A DNA stretch of 64,000 bases, from NCBI RefSeq assembly GCF_902170305.1, contig NZ_CABHWW010000028.1:62001-126000 (forward strand). The letters are read 5' to 3'. Both the position numbers and the translations under genes were made by a program. The number at the start of each line of letters is the position of its first letter. Position 1 is the stretch's first letter. The notes under the pieces were generated by a model. The model had not been told where the DNA came from and did no database searches. It saw nothing but the letters and a program-made list of their open reading frames with translations. Positions 49,016-58,515 of the stretch are shown piece by piece. This stretch comes from Yersinia alsatica. Its GTDB lineage: Bacteria > Pseudomonadota > Gammaproteobacteria > Enterobacterales > Enterobacteriaceae.

Positions 49016-50005
49016 ATGGCTTATTTTCGCGGTATTTTCTTTCTGTTGATGATGATTCTCTCATCATCCGCTTTTGCCATTAACTGCCAACGTGCCGCGA
49101 CACCGGTTGAGTACACTGTGTGTAGTGATGAGGATTTACATTGGCTGGATCAGACATTCAGTGACATTTATCAGGCAATGCTAGTGAAATATGATACTGA
49201 AACTGTTTACCAACAGCGGCGAGCATGGGAAAAAGCCCTAAATAGCTGTACCAGTGATAGTTGTATTCAACGCGCTTATTTTCAGGGCATTGCTTCCATG
49301 TCTGATATTGATAAAAATTTCGGCTGGAGTGGTCAATGGTGGAATATCACCAAAGGGAATGACCGTGGCGGTATTATCAAAATTAATCGAGTCACAGAGT
49401 GGGGATTCAGTATTGATAGTAGTGCCTGGTCGGGTGAAAATGCGGGTAATTTCCGAGCAGAGGCCCGTAAAGTTGAAGGGCTGGCCGTAGTTGATGTCAT
49501 TGAAAATACAACGAATTGTCGGTTACTGTTGATTCCAACAAAAGATGGCTCCATTCAGGTCCATAGCAACGGTAGCTGGGGGTGTCGTATTTCGATGCCA
49601 AAAGATGTTTTTATTGATGGTCAATATGTTAGGGCAGAGAAAGATCCCAGAGAGGCACCAAGTTTACTCTCCATTGGTATTTTTACGGATGCCGCTGTCG
49701 ATAAATCATTCCGTGATTTAGTCGGCGAGAATTATGAGCAATTTGTTGCGTCGGCAAACGTCTACATTTATAGCCATGACCTGGATAACCGAGGTGCAAA
49801 AGTACTATCGACCTGGGTGAGAGGTGCCGCAAATAAACGGGCATCGATAATTATGTACAGCCGTACGGGCCAAATATGGGCCGCCTTTGTCGCGCCAGAA
49901 AAAGATGGCAGCTTACGTGTTCACTATTTTACTAATGTGCCTGAAAATAAAGAGAAAAGACCAAAAACAATTATGGAGTGGCAGCAGACGTTTATCGATA
50001 ATTAA
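49016..50005 (+). CDS. Secreted protein with LprI-like N-terminal domain
   Basis: A 329-residue protein with a signal peptide ending SAFA-I. Residues ~24-95 match the Cys-rich LprI/DUF1311 pattern: INCQRAATPVEYTVCSDEDLHWLDQTFSDIYQAML, then QQRRAWEKALNSC and CIQRAYFQGI. This domain occurs in lysozyme inhibitors of Gram-negative and mycobacterial envelopes. I do not recognise the remaining ~230 residues, which contain a Trp-rich segment (GWSGQWWNIT) and probable beta-strands. It appears monocistronic. A role in protecting or modifying the envelope is inferred. Confidence 0.65.
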   Translation: MAYFRGIFFLLMMILSSSAFAINCQRAATPVEYTVCSDEDLHWLDQTFSDIYQAMLVKYDTETVYQQRRAWEKALNSCTSDSCIQRAYFQGIASMSDIDKNFGWSGQWWNITKGNDRGGIIKINRVTEWGFSIDSSAWSGENAGNFRAEARKVEGLAVVDVIENTTNCRLLLIPTKDGSIQVHSNGSWGCRISMPKDVFIDGQYVRAEKDPREAPSLLSIGIFTDAAVDKSFRDLVGENYEQFVASANVYIYSHDLDNRGAKVLSTWVRGAANKRASIIMYSRTGQIWAAFVAPEKDGSLRVHYFTNVPENKEKRPKTIMEWQQTFIDN

Positions 50006-50007
50006 AT

Positions 50008-50205
<198 letters not shown>

Positions 50206-50210
50206 GAAAT

Positions 50211-50240
50211 CCGAATCACTGAGTTAGGTCAGTGATTCGG
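50211..50240. terminator. Strong hairpin downstream of lfhA
   Basis: A perfect 12-bp inverted repeat (CCGAATCACTGA, 6-base loop, TCAGTGATTCGG) lies just after the lfhA stop and at the end of the repeat region. There is no T-tract; it probably acts as a bidirectional terminator or is part of the repeat. Confidence 0.6.
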
Positions 50241-50251
50241 GATGCCCAGCT

Positions 50252-52348
50252 TTATTCCAGCGTACCAATCACATTCAGTGCCATATCATCGGGCACTTCG
50301 TTATAAGACAATACATTTAACCCATTGCAGAATAACCGAGCATAACGCGCAATTACTGGCCGTAACTGCGGTGTTACTAACAAAATCGGTTGGTGATTCT
50401 CCGCTTTCATCTGTTCTTTAATGATGGGCATATTTTGCTGTAGCTGGGCCAAGATATTCGGATCGACAGGGAAATTATCCAATACGACTTTTCCTGCTTG
50501 CTGTGCCTGATTAAGCGAACCAAGTAACATATTCTCTAATTCGTTATTGATGGTATAAACCGCCAGGTTTTTATCATCGCCATTGATGCTATTGACGATC
50601 CCAGTTCGTAATGCGTAACGTACATCAGAGGTCAATAAAAGAGCATCTTTGGTTAGGGTGGCACTGTCCAATAATGCGGTGGCGATGGTAACAATATCCT
50701 TTAGCGAAACATTATCGGTTAATAACTGGCGATACACTTTCAACAGCAAACTGAAATTAAGCGCGGTGGTTAAATCTTCGGCCAATCGTGGTGATAATGA
50801 TTCAAGGCGTTGTTGTAATTGAGTTATATCATCGTAGTTAAATAACACGGGTAAATGGTCACGTACTACTTTATTAACATGGGTAGCAACCACACTGGCG
50901 CAATCTACTATCTGATAACCAAAGTTTAGGGCACTCGTTTTATCTTGCGGCTCTATCCATACTACAGCCAGGCCATAGGTTGGGTCTGTCGCCAGAATAC
51001 CATCTACTTCCCCATATTGTTCTGCGGTCGGGATTGCCATCAGTTTATCAATATGAACTTCTCCCCCTGCGACTTTGACACCATTAATATTGATACTATA
51101 TTGCGACGGTTTTAACCGAAAATTTTCCCGCACTTTAACTTCGGGTAATAAAATTCCGCAGGTTTCCGAGATAATCTGCCGCACACCACGTAGGCGTTGG
51201 GTCAGAGGCCGGCCTTTTGACTCATCGACCAGTGTTACCAATTTATAACCCAAATTTAAGCCGATGGGCTCTACAATTGGAATATTATCCCAATTGATAT
51301 TTAGTGAATTATCATCAGAAATGGCTTGGTTGAGGGCTGTAAGATCGGGTTCAACATCCGCTTGCTGTATTTTTTTACTTTGCTGCCTAGCGGCGAACAA
51401 CAGTAATCCGGTGAAACTGAGAAAGGCGAGATGGGGCATCCCCGGCACAATGGCGAGAATGAACATCACAAATGCGGCTGCATATAAAATGGTCGGTTTT
51501 GCCAGCAACTGATCTTTAATTTCATCAGTCATATCGCCACCATCACTGACGCGGGTGACAATAATGGCTGCGGCAGTGGCTAATAACAGCGAGGGAATTT
51601 GTGCGACTAAGCCATCACCAATGGTGAGTAATACATATTGCTGAAATGATTGGCTGGCACTGAGATCGTATTTAAAAATACCAATACAAATACCGCCGAT
51701 AACATTGATCACCAAGATCATAATCCCGGCAATGGCATCACCGCGAACAAACTTGGAGGCCCCGTCCATCGCACCATAGAAATCGGCTTCACTGGCGACC
51801 TCTTTACGGCGTAGACGCGCTTGTTCTTGATTAATTAACCCGGCATTAAGATCGGCATCAATAGCCATCTGTTTTCCAGGCAAGGCATCCAAAGTAAAGC
51901 GGGCGGAGACCTCGGAAATTCGTTCAGCGCCTTTGGTCACGACCACAAAATTGATGATCATTAAAATGATAAAGACGACAAAGCCGACCACAAAATTGCC
52001 GCCAATCACTACCTGACCAAATGCTTCAATCACTTTACCGGCAGCACCTGGCCCTTCGTGACCATTGAGTAACACCACGCGGGTTGAGGCTACATTCAAT
52101 GTTAAACGCATTAAGGTCGCAATTAGCAGGATGGTCGGAAATATTGCAAAATCTAGCGGCCGTTTACTGTTTACGCTGACCAATAATACCAATACAGCCA
52201 AAACAATATTAAAGGTAAATAAAATATCCAATACAATCGGGGATAGAGGCAAAATGACCATTGCCAATACACAAAGTAATAATATTGGAACAGTGATGTG
52301 TATCTCTTTCAATATATGTGCAAGATTATTTAATTTATTTTTCATCAT
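50252..52348 (-). CDS. lfhA: Flag-2 flagellar export gate protein LfhA (FlhA family)
   Basis: A ~698-residue FlhA-type export protein. The N-terminal half has about eight helices with the FlhA/InvA signature (NGHEGPGAAGKVIEAFGQVVIGGNFVVGF, KGAERISEVSARFTLDALPGKQMAIDADLNAG, RRKEVASEADFYGAMDGASKFVRGDAIAG). The C-terminal half is the cytoplasmic substrate-docking domain. It forms the nonameric ring of the flagellar type III apparatus. ATG 52346-52348 (or 52345) overlaps the lfhB end; the upstream in-frame start was rejected because it lies deeper in lfhB. It is last in lfiMNPQR-lfhBA. Confidence 0.94.
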   Translation of the reverse strand: MMKNKLNNLAHILKEIHITVPILLLCVLAMVILPLSPIVLDILFTFNIVLAVLVLLVSVNSKRPLDFAIFPTILLIATLMRLTLNVASTRVVLLNGHEGPGAAGKVIEAFGQVVIGGNFVVGFVVFIILMIINFVVVTKGAERISEVSARFTLDALPGKQMAIDADLNAGLINQEQARLRRKEVASEADFYGAMDGASKFVRGDAIAGIMILVINVIGGICIGIFKYDLSASQSFQQYVLLTIGDGLVAQIPSLLLATAAAIIVTRVSDGGDMTDEIKDQLLAKPTILYAAAFVMFILAIVPGMPHLAFLSFTGLLLFAARQQSKKIQQADVEPDLTALNQAISDDNSLNINWDNIPIVEPIGLNLGYKLVTLVDESKGRPLTQRLRGVRQIISETCGILLPEVKVRENFRLKPSQYSININGVKVAGGEVHIDKLMAIPTAEQYGEVDGILATDPTYGLAVVWIEPQDKTSALNFGYQIVDCASVVATHVNKVVRDHLPVLFNYDDITQLQQRLESLSPRLAEDLTTALNFSLLLKVYRQLLTDNVSLKDIVTIATALLDSATLTKDALLLTSDVRYALRTGIVNSINGDDKNLAVYTINNELENMLLGSLNQAQQAGKVVLDNFPVDPNILAQLQQNMPIIKEQMKAENHQPILLVTPQLRPVIARYARLFCNGLNVLSYNEVPDDMALNVIGTLE

Positions 52349-53468
52349 GGAATTTTTGCATCTCTTTGGGAATACCAAGGCGGGTATTTAATACCGGTTT
52401 ATTGGCCAGACCAGAGCGCCAAGATTTGACCTGCATAACATAAGTCAGTACTTGAGCGATGGCGCGATAGAGCTGGGCTGGAACCTGTTGGTTGACCTTG
52501 GTGGTATGGTAAATAGCCCGTGCTAAAGGTGGGAACTCAACAATTTCAATATTGTTTTTTTTAGCCACGCTCCTGATATATAAAGCAATATCATCTTTTC
52601 CTTTCGCAACAATATAGGGAGCGCTGGCCTTCTCTGGCGCGTATTTTAATGCAACAGAGAAATGTGTTGGGTTGGTAATAATAACATCGGCATTAGGCAC
52701 TGATTTATTAATCTGCCCCATTGCAAATTGCCGTTGTAATTGACGCACCCTGGCTTTAATTTCTGGATTACCATCATTACTTTTATGTTCTTGTTTGACC
52801 TCCTGTTTGGTCATCTTCATTTTCTTGGTGAAGAGATAAGTGCTTAGTGGAATATCTATGGCGGCAAATATCACAATAATAGTAATGAAATACACCAAAA
52901 TACCGTGATAGAGGCTGAAGCCTTCAGTAATAGCTTCCTGCAAGGGGAATGCTTGTAAACGCAATAAATCAGCCAGTGAGTTTCTGACCACCAGATACAG
53001 GGTGTAAAGCACAATGCTGCACTTTGCCAACATCTTCAGTACTTCAGTCCCATTGCTGGCGGAAAATATTTTTTTAATACCCGCCAACGGACTGAGCTTT
53101 TTAAAATCAGGCAGCAATTTTACTGGGGTGAAATTCCAGCCCCCAGGAATTAAGGTTGCCAATATACTGATCAATGGAATTGGGGTCAGTGTGACTAAAA
53201 ATTTACTGAAAATCAGCAGATTGACTCGTAGTAATTGTTCCAATGCGGTGGGGTCATTCATCCTGCCGGCCATGCGACTAACGGCTAGAAATGACTCTTT
53301 AATCAGCTCTTTGTAATAGGGGAGAAAGAGTGTCAGCGTGATTAGCGATGCGACTAATCCTGCCGCCATGGTCACATCTTTTGAGCGCGGAATATCCCCC
53401 TTCTTTCTGGCTTTCGTCAGTTTTCCCGTGGTGGGTTTTTCGCTTTTCTCTCCGCTAGAGGTCGACAT
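52335..53468 (-). CDS. lfhB: Flag-2 export protein LfhB (FlhB family)
   Basis: A 377-residue FlhB homologue: GEKSEKPTTGKLTKARKKGDIPRSKDV at the N-terminus, four membrane helices, and the autocleavage motif NPTH in ADVIITNPTHFSVALKY, then the C-terminal switch domain. It controls the rod/hook-to-filament substrate switch. The ATG overlaps the lfiR stop (ATGA). The typical order lfiR-lfhB-lfhA identifies it as the lateral-type paralogue. Confidence 0.94.
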   Translation of the reverse strand: MSTSSGEKSEKPTTGKLTKARKKGDIPRSKDVTMAAGLVASLITLTLFLPYYKELIKESFLAVSRMAGRMNDPTALEQLLRVNLLIFSKFLVTLTPIPLISILATLIPGGWNFTPVKLLPDFKKLSPLAGIKKIFSASNGTEVLKMLAKCSIVLYTLYLVVRNSLADLLRLQAFPLQEAITEGFSLYHGILVYFITIIVIFAAIDIPLSTYLFTKKMKMTKQEVKQEHKSNDGNPEIKARVRQLQRQFAMGQINKSVPNADVIITNPTHFSVALKYAPEKASAPYIVAKGKDDIALYIRSVAKKNNIEIVEFPPLARAIYHTTKVNQQVPAQLYRAIAQVLTYVMQVKSWRSGLANKPVLNTRLGIPKEMQKFHDEK

Positions 53469-54241
53469 CAGCGCACCTTCATTCGTTCAAGTTGGGTCAG
53501 GATCTCGTTGGTTAAATTGAGATAGTGATCCGGTACATTTATTGCCAGTAACAGCAGACAAAGCAGGCCGAATAACATGCCGATTGGAAACCCTAGTGAG
53601 AATAGGTTTAGCGTCGGTGATATACGATTCAGTAAGCCAAAAGATCCCTGAACAATCAGCATGATAAAGGTTGTTGGTAGCGCCAGCAGAGTAGCGGATG
53701 ACATGATCCAACCGAGGCTTAGCGCCAGAGAACGCAGCGAAAAGTCATTGATAGCCTCACCTATCGGCCAACTGACGAAACTTTTGTACAGGATGGTGAC
53801 AAACAGTAAATGCCCATCCAACGTAAAAAAAATGAGGGTACTAAAGACAAAAATAATCTGTGAAATCACTGTCGTAGAGGCACCGCTAGTGGGGTCATTC
53901 ATCACCGCCATACCTAAGCCCATATTCATAGATAAAATCTGCCCTGCGGCCTGTAATGCGGCAAAAACCAATTGCAACATTGAGCCAAATAACCAGCCCC
54001 ACAAAATTTGCTCACCCGCCAGCAAAAGTGAATTCATGGATAATAATTCTCTGATAATCACCGGCTGATTAAGCATCGGGGTGATCAGTACAGCGAGCAG
54101 TAAGGCGGTGCCAATTTTTGCTTTGCGGGTAAAGGCATGATGTTGAATCACTGGGCAAAAGTGCAAAAACGATAAAATCCGCACAAAAGGTAACCAGAGT
54201 GCAAATAGCGGCGTTGTTAGCGATTGAATATCAATTCCCAT
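53468..54241 (-). CDS. lfiR: Flag-2 export protein LfiR (FliR family)
   Basis: A 257-residue integral membrane FliR homologue with about six helices: LWLPFVRILSFLHFCPVIQHHAFTRKAKIGTALLLAVLI, GWLFGSMLQLVFAALQAAGQILSMNMGLGMAVMNDPTSG, LNLFSLGFPIGMLFG. It is part of the FliPQR export gate. ATG 54239-54241 is preferred; a GTG three bases upstream is also possible. It sits six bases after lfiQ. Confidence 0.93.
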   Translation of the reverse strand: MGIDIQSLTTPLFALWLPFVRILSFLHFCPVIQHHAFTRKAKIGTALLLAVLITPMLNQPVIIRELLSMNSLLLAGEQILWGWLFGSMLQLVFAALQAAGQILSMNMGLGMAVMNDPTSGASTTVISQIIFVFSTLIFFTLDGHLLFVTILYKSFVSWPIGEAINDFSLRSLALSLGWIMSSATLLALPTTFIMLIVQGSFGLLNRISPTLNLFSLGFPIGMLFGLLCLLLLAINVPDHYLNLTNEILTQLERMKVR

Positions 54242-54247
54242 CACTGT

Positions 54248-54520
54248 TTATCCCACCAACTGCGCGGCTTGATGGAAAATATTGATGGTGAAGTCACTCA
54301 GCTTGGTCAGCATCCATTTGCCAGCAAAAATCAACACCAACATGGTCATTACCAACCGCGGCAGGAAGCTGAGAGTTTGCTCATTAATCTGCGTGGTGGC
54401 CTGAAAGATGCTGACCAGCAACCCAGTTAATAGGCTGGGGATAATGGCAACCACGGAAATGATCAACACCAGATGTAACCCCGCCGCAATAATATCCCCA
54501 GCAATATCAGTGGTCATCAT
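54248..54520 (-). CDS. lfiQ: Flag-2 export protein LfiQ (FliQ family)
   Basis: A 90-residue two-helix FliQ homologue (AAGLHLVLIISVVAIIPSLLTGLLVSIFQATTQINEQTLSFLPRLVMTMLVLIFAG). It is a gate subunit that stacks on FliPR. It is one codon gap from lfiP and close to lfiR, in normal fliPQR order. Confidence 0.94.
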   Translation of the reverse strand: MMTTDIAGDIIAAGLHLVLIISVVAIIPSLLTGLLVSIFQATTQINEQTLSFLPRLVMTMLVLIFAGKWMLTKLSDFTINIFHQAAQLVG

Positions 54521-54521
54521 G

Positions 54522-55292
54522 CTACAGCCCCTGCACGCTGGCAGTCAGCGTGCCAACAATTAATGTCCAGCCATCGCATAAGACAAACAGCATCAATTTA
54601 AATGGCAAGGAGACAATTAACGGTGACAACATCATCATGCCCATTGCCATCAGAATACTGGCGACAATCAGGTCGATAACCAAAAAAGGGATATAAATCA
54701 TAAAGCCAATCTGGAAGGCGGTTTTTAGCTCGCTAAGAATATAGGCCGGAGTCACCACGGTAAGATCTTGCTGCTGAGGCTCGCCGGTGACCTGAGCGAT
54801 ATCCATCATCTGTTCCAGCGATTTAGTACTGGTTTGCGCGAGCATATAGTTTTTGAGTGGAGCTTCAGCTCGACTAATGGCTTGCGGTAAGGTGATTTCG
54901 TCATTTTGGAAAGGGATCACGGCGTCCTGATGAATTTTGGTCCATACCGGGCGCATCACTAATAAGGTTAGGGCGAGAGCAATTCCTGTCAGCACTTTAT
55001 TGGGTGGGCTTTGTTGTAATCCCAAAGCTTGGCGTAATATTGCCAAGACGATAATAAAGCGGGTGAAGCAGGTCATCATTAACATCATGATTGGCAGCAA
55101 ACCCAGCAACGTCATCAAGATCAGAATTTCAATTTTGACGTTATAATCTTGGCCCGCAGCCGTGGGAACAGTGCTGAACAGGGTAATTCCGCCCTCTTGT
55201 GCCAGAAGAAGGGGGGAATACAGTAATCCACTGATAAATATGCCACCACTCATTAGGATGGCCGTCATAACCCGTAGGCGGCTTAATATCAT
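54522..55292 (-). CDS. lfiP: Flag-2 export protein LfiP (FliP family)
   Basis: A 256-residue FliP homologue with a cleavable N-terminal hydrophobic segment, then LILMTLLGLLPIMMLMMTCFTRFIIVLAILRQALGLQQSPPNKVLTGIALALTLLVM, and YIPFLVIDLIVASILMAMGMMMLSPLIVSLPFKLMLFVLCDGW. This matches the family signature throughout. It overlaps lfiN by four bases. Confidence 0.95.
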   Translation of the reverse strand: MILSRLRVMTAILMSGGIFISGLLYSPLLLAQEGGITLFSTVPTAAGQDYNVKIEILILMTLLGLLPIMMLMMTCFTRFIIVLAILRQALGLQQSPPNKVLTGIALALTLLVMRPVWTKIHQDAVIPFQNDEITLPQAISRAEAPLKNYMLAQTSTKSLEQMMDIAQVTGEPQQQDLTVVTPAYILSELKTAFQIGFMIYIPFLVIDLIVASILMAMGMMMLSPLIVSLPFKLMLFVLCDGWTLIVGTLTASVQGL

Positions 55293-55678
55293 AACGCGAG
55301 TTCACCCAAGCCCTGATTGTTGAAACTGACAATACGCAGACCATATTTTTCATTGACCACAACCACTTCTGCCTGCCCAAACATGATGCCATTGACTTTA
55401 ATATCCAGTGGTTCGCCAGCCAATTTATCCAACTCAATGACTGAATCGTTATTCACGGTCATCAACTCTGACAGTGGGATATCTACTGAGGCAACTTCCA
55501 GCGTTAAAGTGACAGGGATGCGGCTGAACAGTGATATTTTACGTTGCTGTTCATGCAGGTGCTCATCCATTGTGGTCACCTCAACGGCTTCGGCAGTCGG
55601 GGGAATATTGGCTGCGCTTTCTTCCATTGAGAAATTAAAGTCCAGGTCATTATTGAGTTCAAGTGATTGGTCAGTCAT
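55289..55678 (-). CDS. lfiN: Flag-2 motor switch protein LfiN (FliN family)
   Basis: A 129-residue FliN homologue. The acidic N-terminal region varies; the C-terminal ~80 residues form a SpoA domain (RIPVTLTLEVASVDIPLSELMTVNNDSVIELDKLAGEPLDIKVNG and GQAEVVVVNEKYGLRIV). It forms the base of the C-ring with LfiM. It overlaps lfiM by 8 bp and lfiP by 4 bp. Confidence 0.94.
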   Translation of the reverse strand: MTDQSLELNNDLDFNFSMEESAANIPPTAEAVEVTTMDEHLHEQQRKISLFSRIPVTLTLEVASVDIPLSELMTVNNDSVIELDKLAGEPLDIKVNGIMFGQAEVVVVNEKYGLRIVSFNNQGLGELAL

Positions 55679-56549
55679 GGTTTATCTCATTAGTTTTGTC
55701 ATTAAATTCAGATAAAAATAGCTTGCCGCGACTTTCAGTCACCACGGCGCTAAATAGAGGTTCTTTACCAATAAATACCGGAAAACTTTCTGGCAGAGTG
55801 GCGGAGATAATATCCCCTTCTTGTAATGCCATTAGTTCAGAAAATGTCAGTTCACTGAGACATAATTGGCTGGTGAGGCGTATAGGTAGTTTTCTGACTA
55901 GCTGATCAAATTGTGCTACTGATAACGTTTGTGCTTTTTTCTTTTCCCCATGAGATTCACGATTCAGTGTATTGAGGAATCGTTCTACATGGGGCAGGTC
56001 AATAAGTAATGTGAAACCACATGTCTCATAGCCCTTTAACCAAAAGTCCATACGATATGACCAATGAGTGATAGGGGCGACATTATTATTTTTTATTATT
56101 AGTGGTTCACCGAAAACCGGCTGGTTAAGAATAAGCTCGGCTATCTCAAGACTGAGTTTGTTTTTTAACCTTTCCTCTGTTTGCGTTATTGGCGAGTTAT
56201 CTATGTTAGAAATAGTGTTTTTTTCTTTGGTTAAACCATAATAGTCATTAAGAATGTTAAGCAGCAGTGTCCGGTCAATATCAAATGCGACATCACCCAT
56301 TTGGCTACTGAGTGTCGTCGCATTTTTATAGCTACAGTCTGTTTCGAATTTAATATCTATTAAGGTGATATTTATGCGATATTTTTTTAAGAAATATAGG
56401 CTGATGTTATTTTCAATAACAGAAAAGTAATCACCCACTATCTTAGGTATCTTATGATAAGGACGCCCTAATTTATTAATGTCGAGTGTCATTGTTTTCA
56501 GTATGGAGTCATTTTTATGAACCCTTACTTTAGCTTTGTTTTTCTGCAT
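55671..56549 (-). CDS. lfiM: Flag-2 motor switch protein LfiM (FliM family, divergent)
   Basis: A 292-residue, AT-rich gene giving an Asn/Lys-rich protein. A FliM-like middle domain (DVAFDIDRTLLLNILNDYYG) and a C-terminal SpoA-like domain (LPIRLTSQLCLSELTFSELMALQEGDIISATLP) are visible, but similarity to canonical FliM is weak. The N-terminal CheY-binding motif of FliM (LSQDEIDALL type) is not seen, so this switch may not respond to CheY-P. Position before lfiN supports the call. Confidence 0.82.
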   Translation of the reverse strand: MQKNKAKVRVHKNDSILKTMTLDINKLGRPYHKIPKIVGDYFSVIENNISLYFLKKYRINITLIDIKFETDCSYKNATTLSSQMGDVAFDIDRTLLLNILNDYYGLTKEKNTISNIDNSPITQTEERLKNKLSLEIAELILNQPVFGEPLIIKNNNVAPITHWSYRMDFWLKGYETCGFTLLIDLPHVERFLNTLNRESHGEKKKAQTLSVAQFDQLVRKLPIRLTSQLCLSELTFSELMALQEGDIISATLPESFPVFIGKEPLFSAVVTESRGKLFLSEFNDKTNEINHD

Positions 56550-57073
56550 GGTTTATCCAGAATAATAGTCAGGCTAATTTTTATCATTACTGCCAACGGC
56601 TGCATGTAACGAGTGAGACTTATCGATGCTAGTGATTTTTATCTTGCGCAGAAAGCAAACCATACACTCGTTAACATTTGTTATTATAGAGAGTGATAAT
56701 ATGTCGTCATATCCTGCTTTATTAACTTTCCACTGAATTTAACAAGGCGATAATTAAATCAGGCATTACAATTCAGTACAATAGGAATTACTTTATTAAT
56801 TTATTTGTTTTTTATCTAAAAATTAATATAATTTCACATAACTTGTTGTTTTTATTCTATTAATGTTTTTAATTTTTATTTAATTACTTTATTTACAAAA
56901 GGGTGTCTATAGTCTCGCCTCAATGATTTCCGTCACTACTTAATGAACCGTTATTAATGCTTTTTAGTGGTCGTTATTTTTTTTGTTGTTAAACATTTAA
57001 GAGTGGCTTTTTTCATGTCGTATTATTAGTTCTTGAAAGAATTCCATTGGCTTCACTGGGGAGTAAACACATT
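56550..57073. other. AT-rich divergent intergenic region before lafK
   Basis: 524 bp between the divergent lfiM and lafK genes, very AT-rich in the right half. It must hold the promoters of both Flag-2 operons. I looked for a sigma-54 site (TGGCAC-N5-TTGC) and found no convincing match on either strand. Confidence 0.5.
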
Positions 57074-58117
57074 ATGATGAATATGACTATGGATATGTTA
57101 TCTAAGAGCGAACATGGTTTTGTTGCTAATGCGCCCTCCAGTGTGAGTGTATTTTCTCTTGCTCGTCGGGTCGCTGAATTTAATGTCCCAGTATTAATTA
57201 CTGGTGAGACGGGGACGGGTAAAGAGTGTGTGGCAAAATATATCCATCAGAAAGCTATGGGTAATAATTCGCCCTATATCGCCGTAAACTGTGCAGCGAT
57301 TCCTGAAAGCATGCTAGAAGCGATATTGTTCGGTTATGAGAAGGGGGCTTTTACCGGGGCCGTTGCGAGTGTTGCCGGTAAATTTGAACAAGCTAATGGC
57401 GGGACATTATTACTGGATGAGATCGGTGATATGCCTTTAGCTCTGCAAGTGAAATTGTTGCGAGTATTGCAAGAGCAAGAAGTTGAACGTCTTGGAAGCC
57501 ATAAACGTATCCCTCTCGATATCAGAATAATTGCTTCAACCAATAAAGATTTGAGTGTTGAGATCGCTGAAGGGCGTTTTCGTCAGGATCTCTATTATCG
57601 TTTGTCTGTCGTCCCTATTCATATTTCCCCTTTGCGGGAACGGCCAGAAGATATTATGCCGTTGGTTATGGCATTTTTTAATAAATATAAAAGCTTCTTG
57701 GATGTAAAGATAAACATTACCCCTCAGGCAATAAGTGAGTTACAGACATACCCTTGGCCGGGTAATGTGCGTGAGCTGGAAAATGTTATTCAGCGCGGGA
57801 TTATCATGAGTAATAACGGACTGATAGATATTCAAAATTTGGGTTTGACTGCAATAAATGACTCAATTTCGACAGGAAATGAATCGGTAGGAAATAAAGT
57901 AATACTTTCTGCTACCGATTTTGAACCTACCAATAATAACAGCAATATTAAGTTACGTGGGCGGCTGGCTCAGTATCAATACATCGTAGATTTACTGCAA
58001 CGACATCAGGGAAATAAATCCAAGACAGCCGCATTTTTAGGTATTACCCCCCGCGCTTTGCGATATCGACTGGCCAATATGCGTGAAGATGGTATCGACA
58101 TTGAATGTTACTCATAA
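57074..58117 (+). CDS. lafK: Sigma-54-dependent Flag-2 regulator LafK
   Basis: A 347-residue bacterial enhancer-binding protein lacking an N-terminal receiver or other input domain. The AAA+ domain shows Walker A GETGTGKE, the GAFTGA sigma-54 contact loop, Walker B GGTLLLDEIGD, the sensor region STNKDL, and RQDLYYRLSVVPIHISPLRER and WPGNVRELENVIQRG. A C-terminal Fis-type helix-turn-helix follows (GNKSKTAAFLGITPRALRYRL). It should activate the lateral flagellar operons. ATG 57074 is preferred because GGGGAG lies about ten bases upstream. It overlaps the frame before lfiE only outside the chosen lfiE start. Confidence 0.93.
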   Translation: MMNMTMDMLSKSEHGFVANAPSSVSVFSLARRVAEFNVPVLITGETGTGKECVAKYIHQKAMGNNSPYIAVNCAAIPESMLEAILFGYEKGAFTGAVASVAGKFEQANGGTLLLDEIGDMPLALQVKLLRVLQEQEVERLGSHKRIPLDIRIIASTNKDLSVEIAEGRFRQDLYYRLSVVPIHISPLRERPEDIMPLVMAFFNKYKSFLDVKINITPQAISELQTYPWPGNVRELENVIQRGIIMSNNGLIDIQNLGLTAINDSISTGNESVGNKVILSATDFEPTNNNSNIKLRGRLAQYQYIVDLLQRHQGNKSKTAAFLGITPRALRYRLANMREDGIDIECYS

Positions 58118-58128
58118 AAGGAAAAGAG

Positions 58129-58506
58129 ATGGATAAAGTCGGAGCAATCAATATGCCGCGTCTGCAATTACCGGTGATGTTGGAAATGCAGAATATGGCG
58201 GCTATGGCCGGTAGTCATATTGAGTTCAGCGCAGAGTCACCAGAACGCGCTGGGAGCCACTTATTTGTTCAGGGAAGAGAGACCAATTCTTCTTTTTCTC
58301 AGGTATTCAATCACGCGATTAACAGCGTGGATAATTTACAACATGTGGCCAGCAATCAGCAGACCGCCATGGATATGGGCATTAGTGATGATTTAACCGG
58401 CACAATGCTAGCAAGTCAGAAAGCCAGTGTGGCTTTCTCCGCGATGGTGCAGGTGCGTAATAAGCTTACCACTGCACTGGATGAAGTCATGAATATTGCG
58501 CTGTAG
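58129..58506 (+). CDS. lfiE: Flag-2 hook-basal body adapter LfiE (FliE family)
   Basis: A 125-residue FliE homologue. The C-terminal part (SFSQVFNHAINSVDNLQHVASNQQTAMDMG, LTGTMLASQKASVAFSAMVQVRNKLTTALDEVMNIAL) is typical. It joins the MS ring to the rod. ATG 58129 has AAGGAAAAG upstream; the longer frame was rejected because it overlaps the lafK end without a ribosome-binding site. It lies 10 bp before lfiF. Confidence 0.93.
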   Translation: MDKVGAINMPRLQLPVMLEMQNMAAMAGSHIEFSAESPERAGSHLFVQGRETNSSFSQVFNHAINSVDNLQHVASNQQTAMDMGISDDLTGTMLASQKASVAFSAMVQVRNKLTTALDEVMNIAL

Positions 58507-58515
58507 GGTAAATCG

